A stretch of 64,000 nt of DNA from Solwaraspora sp. WMMD1047 (lineage in GTDB: Bacteria > Actinomycetota > Actinomycetes > Mycobacteriales > Micromonosporaceae), in NCBI RefSeq assembly GCF_029626155.1, contig NZ_JARUBL010000001.1:5126501-5190500 (forward strand). Reading direction: 5' to 3'. The notes below the pieces were generated by a model. That model ran no database searches, was not told the origin of the DNA, and saw only the letters and a program-made list of their open reading frames with translations. Each line of letters begins with the position of its first letter. Position 1 is the stretch's first letter. A program made the position numbers and the translations under genes. Shown piece after piece: positions 55,031 through 62,564 of this stretch.

Positions 55031-55152
55031 CGTCTGCTGGCTCCCTCCGGTGGGCTGGAAGCGAGGGACCGGCGCCGGGTAGGGGGCGGGCGCCGGTCCC
55101 CCGCGCGGTTCCGCCCGTCCGGTTGCCGGCGTGGATCCGAGCGGTTCCGCTA

Positions 55153-55182
55153 GTGACACTCTGGTGTGGACTCGCCTACTGT
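55153..55182 (+). promoter_or_regulatory. Predicted promoter of the XRE gene
   Basis: A -35 GTGACA (55153-55158) and a -10 TACTGT (55177-55182) are 18 bases apart. Transcription would start near 55190, about 100 bases before the chosen start codon. Confidence 0.5.
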
Positions 55183-55286
55183 CGGAAGGCGAAACGGAAC
55201 AGGGGGTAGTCGACCGGTCCGGATGGGTGGCTCCGGCGGGGCGCGGGCGACACCCTGACGACGTTGGGGAGAGGTTGGGCAGCGAC

Positions 55287-56087
55287 GTGGAGACGCTTAC
55301 GGAGTTCCTGGTGGCCGAGTTGCGGGCGGCTCGGGTGACCCGCGATCTGAGCCAGGAGGAGTTCGGCAAGCTCATCAAATACTCGGGTTCGCACGTCAGC
55401 GCGGTCGAGACCGGCGGCCGACCGGTGACCGTCGAGTACGTCGAGGCGGTCGACCGGGCGCTGCAGACCGGCGGCTTCTACACCCGCCTGTTCAAGAAGG
55501 TGACAAGCCTGGAGCTGGCGCCGGTCTGGCTGCACGAGTGGATCGAGCTGGAGCGCCAGGCCCGCTCGATCCGCTGGTACGAGCCATCGTTCGTGCCGGG
55601 TCTACTACAGACCGAGGCGTACGCCCGGGCCACGCTGCTGGCCGGCGGAAGATTCGCCCCGGACCAGGCCGAGAAGCGGGTGGCGTCCCGGCTGGACCGT
55701 CAGGCGATCCTGCGCGCCGAGAAGCCGCCGCACTTCGTCGCGGTGCTCGACGAGGCGGTACTGCGGCGGACGTTCGGCGGCGACCGGGCCATGATGGCGG
55801 AGCAGCTCGAACACCTGGCCACTTGCGCGGAGCTGCCAGACGTGCGGATCCTGATCGTCCCCGCCGAGGTCGGCCTCTACCCTGGCCTGCAGGGTGGTTT
55901 CATCACCCTGACGCTGCAGGAGGGCACGATGATTGCCCACCAGGACCACCAGGTCAAAGCGCAGGTCGTGAATGGCGTCCACGACATTGCTACCCTCCAG
56001 GAAACGTGGGACGACATAGTCGGCGAGGCGCTGCCACGACGCCAGTCTCTCGACCTGATCAAGGAAGCGGTGAAGTCATGGACGTGA
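55287..56087 (+). CDS. XRE-family regulator with DUF5753 domain
   Basis: A 266-residue protein. The helix-turn-helix (about 10-65) includes RDLSQEEFGKLIKYSGSHVSAVETGGRPV. The DUF5753 effector domain (about 85-260) includes SIRWYEPSFVPGLLQTEAYARA and DEAVLRRTFGG. Start GTG 55287 fits the conserved VETLTEFLVAELRAAR beginning; TTG 55275 is an alternative. The DUF397 gene overlaps its end by 10 bases. XRE-DUF397 pairs are numerous in actinobacteria and affect development in streptomycetes. Confidence 0.88.
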   Translation: METLTEFLVAELRAARVTRDLSQEEFGKLIKYSGSHVSAVETGGRPVTVEYVEAVDRALQTGGFYTRLFKKVTSLELAPVWLHEWIELERQARSIRWYEPSFVPGLLQTEAYARATLLAGGRFAPDQAEKRVASRLDRQAILRAEKPPHFVAVLDEAVLRRTFGGDRAMMAEQLEHLATCAELPDVRILIVPAEVGLYPGLQGGFITLTLQEGTMIAHQDHQVKAQVVNGVHDIATLQETWDDIVGEALPRRQSLDLIKEAVKSWT

Positions 56088-56266
56088 CCGGCGCCAACTG
56101 GCGGACGTCGACCCGCTCCGGCACCAACGGTGGGTCCTGCGTAGAGGTGGCCGACAACCTGCCCGGCCGGGTCCTGGTCCGCGACACCAAGGACCGCGCG
56201 GGCGCCACCCTCACCTTCACCCCGACCTCCTGGCAGGCGTTCGTCCGGCTCACGAAGTCCCGCTGA
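56078..56266 (+). CDS. DUF397-family small protein
   Basis: A 62-residue protein with the family pattern WRTSTRSGTNGGSCVEVADN, VLVRDTKDRAGATLTFTPTSWQAFV. It overlaps the XRE gene and is its coupled partner. Members may bind the DUF5753 regulator and relieve or modulate it. An exact biochemical role is not known. Confidence 0.9.
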   Translation: MDVTGANWRTSTRSGTNGGSCVEVADNLPGRVLVRDTKDRAGATLTFTPTSWQAFVRLTKSR

Positions 56267-56267
56267 A

Positions 56268-56302
56268 CCCATTTCGACGTACGATATGTGCGTCGAAATG
56301 GG
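56268..56302. promoter_or_regulatory. 35-base inverted repeat upstream of the TetR gene
   Basis: Arms 56268-56282 and 56288-56302 pair at 14 of 15 positions (outer twelve perfect, CCCATTTCGACG) around GATAT. It starts immediately after the DUF397 stop and ends 31 bases before the TetR ATG. A TACGAT -10-like element lies inside. It may be a TetR operator, a terminator for DUF397, or both. Confidence 0.65.
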
Positions 56303-56332
56303 TCGGGTGCGAAAGCGCGGGAGGACGGGGCG

Positions 56333-57022
56333 ATGGCGACCCGCAGATACGAACAGGTGCTCCGCGCGGAGGCCGCCCAGGAGACGAGGCGGCGGATCCT
56401 CGACGCGGTCGGGCGGCGCCTACGCGAGGTTCCGACCGAACAGCCGAGTCTCGAACAGGTGGCGCGGCTGGCGAAGGTGTCGCGGTCGACCATCTACGCG
56501 GACTTCGGCTCGCGGGCGGGTCTGTTCGACGCGTTCGTGGTCGATCTCTGGGAGCGTACCGGGCTCAGCGAGCTCGGTCGGGCCGTGGCCTCGGACGACG
56601 CACGTGAGCATCTGCGGGAGGGCATCGCCGCGGCCAGCCGGATGAAGGGACGGGAACTCGCGATCTACCGGGTGTTGCACGCCATGGATCGGCTGGACCC
56701 CGAGTCGGCGGGCGGTGCGGTGCGGCACATGGAGAAGGACCGGCGGGCCGGCATGGAGAACCTCGCCGCGCATCTGGAACACGAGGGCGCCCTGCGCGAT
56801 GGCCTCAGCGTGGAGCAGGCCGCCGACACGCTGTGGGTGCTGACCAGCTTCGAGAGCCTCGACCTGCTGGTCACCGGCCGTGGTCTCACGGTCGACGAGG
56901 CGATCGAGACGCTGGTGATGATGGCCGACCGGACGGTATGCCGCCCGAAGCCCGAGCCGAAGCGGTCCCGGGCCGACGAGGGCCGCCCCCGGGAACGGGT
57001 GGCCCGGCGTGAGAACGGCTGA
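56333..57022 (+). CDS. TetR-family regulator
   Basis: A 229-residue repressor. The N-terminal helix-turn-helix (about 18-65) includes PSLEQVARLAKVSRSTIYADFGSRAGLFDAF, typical of TetR. The C-terminal ligand domain is helical, and an Arg/Lys-rich tail ends the protein. GGGAGGACGGGGCG precedes ATG 56333. A long inverted repeat lies directly upstream, suggesting autorepression. It converges on a cupin-GNAT-monooxygenase gene set whose promoter lies far away and carries different palindromes, so a regulatory link is not shown. Confidence 0.9.
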   Translation: MATRRYEQVLRAEAAQETRRRILDAVGRRLREVPTEQPSLEQVARLAKVSRSTIYADFGSRAGLFDAFVVDLWERTGLSELGRAVASDDAREHLREGIAAASRMKGRELAIYRVLHAMDRLDPESAGGAVRHMEKDRRAGMENLAAHLEHEGALRDGLSVEQAADTLWVLTSFESLDLLVTGRGLTVDEAIETLVMMADRTVCRPKPEPKRSRADEGRPRERVARRENG

Positions 57023-57092
57023 TCCCAGCGCGCGGAGGCGCTAAGCGGCAAAAGCGCTGAGCCCGGCACCAGGAGGGCGTCGAGCCCCGGCG

Positions 57093-57581
57093 TCAGGAGG
57101 CTTTGAGCCCGAATCGGCGTACGACGTCGGCCAGCCACGGGGTGTCGACGAACGTCAGCCCGTAGTCGGTGGCGAGGGCCGCACCGCGCTCCGGGTCGGC
57201 GTCGCCGGACTCCAACAGGTCGACGACGGCGCGGAAGAACAGTTCGAACCCGGCGGGGCTGATCACCTCGATCATGCGTGCGGGCTCCGAGCCGGCGTTC
57301 CACATGGCGTGGGCCTCGCCGCGTGGCTTGGTCAGGTAGCCGCCCGGCCCAAGGACGACCTCCCGCTCTCCGGAGCGGAAGCCGATCAGGCCACTGGTCA
57401 CGATCGAGAACTCGTCCTCCCGGGTATGGACGTGCGGCGGCACGAGGGCGCCCGGCGGAAATCCGTGCTCGACGATCGCCAGGGCCCCGCCGGTGTCGGC
57501 GCCCCAGAGTTTGAAGTCCACGGTGATCGGACCCAGGTCGCCCCGGCGGCCCTCGCCGGGGTGGACGACCGATGACGTCAT
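57093..57581 (-). CDS. Cupin-domain protein
   Basis: A 162-residue single-cupin protein. PHVHTREDEFSIVTSGLIGF gives the first cupin motif with His/His/Glu ligands, and GGYLTKPRGEAHAMWNAG the second with His. The metal site seems complete. The C-terminal third is helical. It is the last of the monooxygenase-GNAT-cupin unit; the two coding ends share one base, so coupling is likely. Substrate unknown. Confidence 0.82.
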   Translation of the reverse strand: MTSSVVHPGEGRRGDLGPITVDFKLWGADTGGALAIVEHGFPPGALVPPHVHTREDEFSIVTSGLIGFRSGEREVVLGPGGYLTKPRGEAHAMWNAGSEPARMIEVISPAGFELFFRAVVDLLESGDADPERGAALATDYGLTFVDTPWLADVVRRFGLKAS

Positions 57582-58144
57582 CAGATCCCTCCTCGTCGGT
57601 CGGACGGGCTGTCCGACCGGGATGCCGGCCGCTGATCCGTGCCGGACCGGAAGTCGGCCCCGAGGTGACGGTGCCAGCGCCAGATCTGGCCCAGCTGGGC
57701 GTCCGGGAGCGTCGCGGTCCGGTCGAACCCGCTGCGCTCCAGGACGCGCGTGGACGGATTCGGCTCCGCCCTGGTGTGCGCGAGCGCGTGGTGGACGCCG
57801 GCGTCGGCCGCCCCGCGCAGCAGGCTGGCCACCGCCCGGGTGGCGTGCCCGAGGCCGCGGTGGTCCGGCGCCACGCTGTAGCCGATCTCGACCGTACCGT
57901 TGCGCGGTTCACCCTTGTAGCCGCCCAGTCCGACAAGCGTCGCGATGCCCGGGTCGATCACCTGGTGACTCCACCAGCGCGGCGGCATCCCGGATTCGAG
58001 CGCGGCGACCAACCGGTCGAGCGCTCCCGGAAAGTCGAGGTAGCCCTCGGCCACGGCCAGGCCGGTGACCGAGGTGAAGCCGCGAACATCGTCGCGCAGC
58101 AAGCGGCCCTCCGACAGCGTGAGCGGTCGCAACACGGTGTTCAT
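57581..58144 (-). CDS. GNAT-family N-acetyltransferase
   Basis: A 187-residue acyltransferase. EIGYSVAPDHRGLGHATRAVASLL carries the acetyl-CoA pyrophosphate-binding R/QxxGxG/A region (RGLGHA), and NPSTRVLERSGFDR is the motif B region. The C-terminal 25 residues are Arg/Ser-rich and probably disordered. ATG overlaps the monooxygenase reading-frame stop by four bases. The acceptor is unknown. Confidence 0.85.
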   Translation of the reverse strand: MNTVLRPLTLSEGRLLRDDVRGFTSVTGLAVAEGYLDFPGALDRLVAALESGMPPRWWSHQVIDPGIATLVGLGGYKGEPRNGTVEIGYSVAPDHRGLGHATRAVASLLRGAADAGVHHALAHTRAEPNPSTRVLERSGFDRTATLPDAQLGQIWRWHRHLGADFRSGTDQRPASRSDSPSDRRGGI

Positions 58145-59619
58145 CGCCGGACCTCCTGCTGATCACGGCCCGACGCGATGGCCACCGTCCGTTCGAGCTC
58201 GCGGACAGGTTCGGTCACCGTCCACCAGGTCGCGACCGGTACGCCGTCGGGCCTGACCAGTAGTGCGCTGCGCGGGCCGCGAAGGCCGAGCGCGTGGGCC
58301 GTCGGTTGGGGAAGTGATACCACCGCGACCGGGACGAGACCCGGTACGTCGAGGGTCTCGGCTGCCGAACGCCAGACGTCGCTCGGCCCGGCGGTCATCA
58401 ACGTCAGTCCGGGCCCGACCAGATCCAGCGTCGAGGTGCCGGGCCGGACCCACGCGTGGGCGATCCGGCCGCCGAGGTCATGCTGCATCTCGGAGATGAC
58501 CGATCGACACCGGCCGATCGGCGCCTCGGCGCGGGCCACGCTGTCGGCGACCAACGCGCGGGCCTCCTGCTCGTAGTCGCCCAGGAACGATTCGGGTGCC
58601 CAGCCGCGCAACACCCAGGTGAGCCGCCAACCGAGGTCGAAGCCGTCCCGTACCGCCATTGCCAGCCCGTTGCCGCCGCGCGGCGTCACCCGATGAGCGG
58701 CGTCGCCGACCAGGAACACCCGGCCGAGGGAGAAGCGGTCGGCGATCTGGGCGGCGGAGGTGAAACGGTGCGTACGGACGATCTCCACGGGCAGGTCGGG
58801 AACGCCGCTGGCGGCGCGCACCCGGGCCTGGAGCGGCCGAGGGTCGTCGAGGTGTGCCACGTCGTCGCCGGAGGTCACGATGCCGTACTGCCAGCGGTCA
58901 CCGTCGCCGGTCGGGATCAGCACTCCCTCGCCGTCGGGATGGGTGACCGTGTACAACGCGAAACGGTGCTCACCGAGCACCTCCCACAATGGAGCCCGGA
59001 GCTCGACGCTCAGGCCCGCCATCGCGTCATCGGGTCCGACCATGGCGATGCCCAGCGTGCGCCGTACGGCGCTGTGGGCACCGTCCGCCGCGACGACATA
59101 GGCCGCCCGGACCGACGATTCCGTCCCGTCGGTGGTCCGCGTCCGCAGGCGTACGCCATCAGGGGTCGGCGCCAGACCGGTGACCTCGACACCGCGTCGC
59201 AGCTGGACCGTCGGCATGGCGATCAGGGCTTCCTGCAGGACTCCCTCCAGGTGGTCCTGAGGCACCCGAGCTGAACTGGTCGGGCTCACCACGCGGCTCT
59301 GGGCCAGGCTGGGCGTGTTCATCTCGCGGCGGACACCTGCCCCGGCGGCGGCCGCGGTCACGGTTTCGAGAATCGCCAGTTCGACGTCGGCGCCACCGGC
59401 GCGCACGGCGTCCTCCAGGCCCCAGGCCCGCAGGAGTTCCATCTGGCGGAGGCTGATCCCGACGGCCCGCGGCAGCGCGGAGGGGGCTCCACGCTTGTCC
59501 AGGAGGAGAACGTGGACGCCCTGGCGGGCCAGGGTGAGCGCGGCGAAGAGACCCGCCGGTCCGGCGCCGACGACGGCGACCTGCGCGGGTTAGCCCGCAC
59601 CAGGAGGCGCAACAGTCAT
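58141..59619 (-). pseudogene. Aromatic-ring-type FAD monooxygenase, interrupted by an in-frame TAA
   Basis: The intact homologue would be about 492 residues (PHBH/TetX-type). ATG 59619 follows AAAGAGG at seven bases and encodes nine residues, but the tenth codon is TAA (59590-59592). The same frame then continues with VAVVGAGPAGLFAALTLARQ, the FAD motif, without another start until ATG 59442, which lies downstream of that motif. The DG motif (DGAHSAVRR) and GD motif (FLVGDAAHRVTPRGGNG) are intact. Starting at 59442 would lose the FAD-binding loop, so the gene is probably inactive, unless readthrough, an unseen start or a sequencing error applies. A promoter and twin palindromes lie upstream; GNAT and cupin genes follow. 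Confidence 0.75.
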
Positions 59620-59639
59620 GACGGGACCTCTTTTCGACG

Positions 59640-59687
59640 GACAGACTGTCTCGTGAATTCAGTGTCAATTTGGCCCGACAGCTTGTC
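59640..59687. promoter_or_regulatory. Twin GACAGnnTGTC palindromes
   Basis: GACAGACTGTC (59640-59650) and GACAGCTTGTC (59677-59687) agree at 9 of 11 positions. The second overlaps the predicted -35 box; the first lies just downstream of the start point. This is a plausible double operator for a TetR-type repressor encoded elsewhere. Confidence 0.5.
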
Positions 59688-59689
59688 AA
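59661..59689 (-). promoter_or_regulatory. Predicted promoter of the monooxygenase unit
   Basis: On the minus strand a perfect -35 TTGACA (59684-59689) and a weaker -10 GACACT (59661-59666) are 17 bases apart. A second TTGACA nearby could serve as an alternative. Confidence 0.5.
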
Positions 59690-59717
59690 GCGAAAAATCC
59701 TTCGCCGCCGCGGTGGG

Positions 59718-60290
59718 TCAGCCCGCGGGGTGGCCCCGGTGGTCGGCCCAGTCATCACCGAGGATGGCCATGACGTGGGCGTCGACCCATTCCCCCTCCC
59801 AGCGCAGGGCCTGCCGGCGGGTCCCCTCGTACCGGAAGCCGACCTTCTCGTAGACGTGCCGGGCGCGCGGGTTGAAGGCGTACACCTCCAGCTCGATCCG
59901 GTGCAGCCCGACGGTGTCGAAGGCGTGGCCGAGCATCAGCCGGGTCGCCTCGGTGCCGTACCCGCGACCGTAGAACTCCGGCCCGGCCAGCATGATCCGG
60001 AACCCGCAGGAGAGGTTGTACGGGTCCAGTTCGGTGAGCACCACCTCGCCGATCCACACGTCGCGGTCCGGTTCGACGATCGCCAGGTCCAGCCGGTCGT
60101 CGAGGCCGGCGCGGGAGTCGTACCAGCGCTCCAACACCTCGATGCTGTGGATCCGGTGGGTGCCGGTCAGCCGGATGGTTTCCGGGTGCAACGCCGCGAG
60201 CCCCGCCGCGTCGGCCGCGCGCACGGGCCGCAGCACGACCGACTCGCCGACCAACGTCGGCTTCTCCGCGAGCGAGACACGAGATGACAT
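59718..60290 (-). CDS. RimJ/RimL-type GNAT acetyltransferase
   Basis: A 190-residue acetyltransferase. VVLRPVRAADAAGLAALHPE at the N-terminus, FYGRGYGTEATRLMLGHAFDTVGLHRIELEVYAFNPRARHVYEKVGF (split by length: motif A near 115-122 and motif B near 140-150) identifies the RimJ/L group, which acetylates N-termini or antibiotics. The ATG is placed at 60290 inside a 14-base palindrome; upstream frame is not family-like. Acceptor unknown. Confidence 0.87.
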   Translation of the reverse strand: MSSRVSLAEKPTLVGESVVLRPVRAADAAGLAALHPETIRLTGTHRIHSIEVLERWYDSRAGLDDRLDLAIVEPDRDVWIGEVVLTELDPYNLSCGFRIMLAGPEFYGRGYGTEATRLMLGHAFDTVGLHRIELEVYAFNPRARHVYEKVGFRYEGTRRQALRWEGEWVDAHVMAILGDDWADHRGHPAG

Positions 60291-60296
60291 GTCATC
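60283..60296. repeat. Perfect 14-base palindrome over the GNAT start codon
   Basis: GATGACATGTCATC is its own reverse complement and contains the ATG. It could be an operator or fold the mRNA start. It may also be chance. Confidence 0.35.
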
Positions 60297-60413
60297 GATA
60301 ATGCCTCGCCCCCGGCCGGAGCGGACGAAACGCCACGTTCCAGCCATCCTCCTCGGGTCAGCCGTTCTCCTCGTTTCGACCACGAGCAAATGCGACAGGA
60401 CGAGGAGGTTCGG

Positions 60414-60641
60414 TCAGGCCACCCGGCGGCGGCGGGCACGCGACGCCAGCCGGACCGGCGCGGTCGCCGGCTCCTCGATCACCTCGACGTCGAAGCCGGC
60501 CCGGGCGAAGACCTCGATCGCCCGCTGCTCGGCCGGGGTGAGCCCGGCCGGCCGGTCGGGCTGGTCCAGCAGGGCGACCAGGCAGCCGGAACAGGCCGCA
60601 GCACTCCCCCGGGCGGTGCAGGTCTCGCAGTCGATGAGCAT
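60414..60641 (-). CDS. Small zinc-ribbon-like protein
   Basis: A 75-residue protein with CETC near the start and CSGC 13 residues later, typical of a small zinc ribbon, then a helical middle and an Arg-rich tail (SRARRRR). GGAGGAG precedes the ATG at good spacing. No signal or membrane segment. It occurs alone on the minus strand. Function unknown. Confidence 0.65.
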   Translation of the reverse strand: MLIDCETCTARGSAAACSGCLVALLDQPDRPAGLTPAEQRAIEVFARAGFDVEVIEEPATAPVRLASRARRRRVA

Positions 60642-60840
60642 GCTCGCTCCTCCTCAGCGCGTCGGCACCGGCCCGCCGCCGCCTCTCGCAGCACCGTCGC
60701 GACCCGGCCACCGTCGGTCACATCGACGCTAGAACGGGGGTACGACAAATTCCGCCAGGCCGGGCGAAGCGATCAAGTTCGCGCCGCTCAGCGCACCCGC
60801 GCGGTGACCCGGCGACCCGTCGCCGAACATCGCAGCCCGG

Positions 60841-62379
60841 TCAGGAGCGGGACAGCCGGCGTAGCAGTGAGTCGGCACCGAGCGGGTAGGCGCCGTGCCG
60901 GCGTACCCCGTCGGCGACCTCCCGGTCGGAGGAGACCACCACGATCGGCCGGCCCGGCGGCTCGGCCCGGACCAGCCGGCGGATCAGCTCGTCGGCGGTC
61001 TCCCCCTTGCGGGAGAAGAGCACCCGCACCCCGCGCGGGGCCGGCGGCAGGCCGTGCATCCGGTCGGCGCCGTCGAAGACCACGGTGACCTCGTCGCCGG
61101 TCTGCGCGGCGATCCCGCCCAGGCCGGTGATCAGGCGTTTGCGCTGCTGCTCCAGCGACATCTCGCCGAAGCCCCGCTTGGTCACGTTGTAGCCGTCCAC
61201 CACCAGGTGGGCCCGGGGCAGGGCGAGCAGCTCGTCGAGGCGGGCCGGGTCGTCGGTGTCCAGGGCGCGGGCGGCGGCCACCCGGTTCGGCGAGTCGGCG
61301 AACGCGTCCGCGACGTAGTCGGCCGGCAGCCGCTCGGCCGGGTCGAGGGCCAGCTCCCGGCGCAGCCCGACGGCGGCCTGGCCGATCGTCTCCAGCAGCA
61401 GCCAGAGCCGGGCGTCGTCGACCGACCGGGCCTCCCGGGCGGTGTTGCGGGCCGCCCCGGCGGTCGCCTCGGCCTCGGCGAGCTTGGCCCGCAGCCGGCG
61501 CAGCTCGGCGTCGTGGTCGGCGTTGGCCCGGGCCGCCCGGCCCTTCTCGGTGGCCAGCATCTCGGCCGCCTTGCGCTCGCGGGCCTGGGTCTCCCGCAGC
61601 GAACGGGCCAGTTGCCGGCTCTCCTCCCGCAACTGCCCCAGCTCCTCGCGGACCCGGCCCAGCTCGTCGCGGAGCTTCTCCGCCTCGACCCGGGCCACCG
61701 CCCGGTCGTGCTCGGCGCGGGCGACCCGCTGCTCGGCGTCGCGGACCAGCTCGGTGACGGCGGCGCTCTCCGCCTCGGCCCGGACCGCCGCGCCGGCGGC
61801 CTCGACCAGGTCCCGCCAGCCCGCCGGGCGGGACAGGTAGGCCAGCGCCGCCACCTCGACCGGGTCCGCGGCGGCCGGCGGGTTCCCCTCGACGACCGCG
61901 GCGCCCAACTCGCCCGCCTCGGCCAGTACCCGGCCGCTCACCCGCTGCCGGAACAGGGTGTCCGTGGCGAGCTGGGTGGCGATCATCGGTGCGCCGAGCC
62001 GGCCCCGCCGGTTCGGTGCGAACCGGGCCACCCGGCGCAACGGCACCGGTACCTCGTCCGGCGGCAGCGCCGGCAGCGCCGCCGCGGCGAGCGTGATGAT
62101 CCGAACCCGGACCGGCTCCGGCAACGCCGGCTCCACCTCCGGCTCAGACTCGGCGTCCGGACCGGCCGCCGGCTCCGCGCCGGATCCTGGCCCCGCGCCG
62201 GCCGACGGCCCCGGACCTGACTCCAGCTCCGGACCGGACTCCAGCTCCGGAGCGGGTGACGGTCCCGGCTCGGGTACGCGGTCCAGCCGCGCCGCTTCGC
62301 CCCCGTCGGCACCACCGTCCCGCACAGCTCCGGCCGCCTCCTGCCGGAGACGGCGGTCGGACGGATCGCTGAGGGGCAT
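60841..62379 (-). CDS. NYN-domain (YacP-like) predicted ribonuclease with coiled coil
   Basis: A 512-residue protein. Residues about 1-80 are Pro/Gly/Glu-rich and disordered, with GPELESGP-type repeats. A helical region (about 95-210) and a long coiled coil (about 210-320, heptads rich in Glu/Arg/Leu) precede the C-terminal NYN domain (about 385-512). Key features are HLVVDGYNVTKRGF and VVFDGADRMH with metal-binding Asp, and IVVVSSDREVADGVRRHGAYPLGAD. YacP-like nucleases cut RNA, so a ribosome- or mRNA-associated nuclease is likely. ATG 62379 was chosen by frame conservation. It is divergent from the DnaQ/UvrC-like gene. Confidence 0.88.
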   Translation of the reverse strand: MPLSDPSDRRLRQEAAGAVRDGGADGGEAARLDRVPEPGPSPAPELESGPELESGPGPSAGAGPGSGAEPAAGPDAESEPEVEPALPEPVRVRIITLAAAALPALPPDEVPVPLRRVARFAPNRRGRLGAPMIATQLATDTLFRQRVSGRVLAEAGELGAAVVEGNPPAAADPVEVAALAYLSRPAGWRDLVEAAGAAVRAEAESAAVTELVRDAEQRVARAEHDRAVARVEAEKLRDELGRVREELGQLREESRQLARSLRETQARERKAAEMLATEKGRAARANADHDAELRRLRAKLAEAEATAGAARNTAREARSVDDARLWLLLETIGQAAVGLRRELALDPAERLPADYVADAFADSPNRVAAARALDTDDPARLDELLALPRAHLVVDGYNVTKRGFGEMSLEQQRKRLITGLGGIAAQTGDEVTVVFDGADRMHGLPPAPRGVRVLFSRKGETADELIRRLVRAEPPGRPIVVVSSDREVADGVRRHGAYPLGADSLLRRLSRS

Positions 62380-62551
62380 AGTGCCAGTCTCCCACCGCAA
62401 CGGCCCCCGCCGCCCGACGACTCAGACGATCTCTCGTGGTTGATCGGCCGTCACGATCCGTCCGGACGGTCGCCCGATTCCGGCCACTCCCCAGTTCTGC
62501 GCCTGATAGTGCAGGTGGGACGGATGGGGCAGGAGTGTCGTACCCGGGCCG

Positions 62552-62557
62552 TAGGGT
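62552..62557 (+). promoter_or_regulatory. -10 element of the DnaQ/UvrC-like gene (leaderless)
   Basis: TAGGGT ends seven bases before the GTG start, with no Shine-Dalgarno between. A good -35 was not seen. Confidence 0.45.
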
Positions 62558-62564
62558 CACCGCC

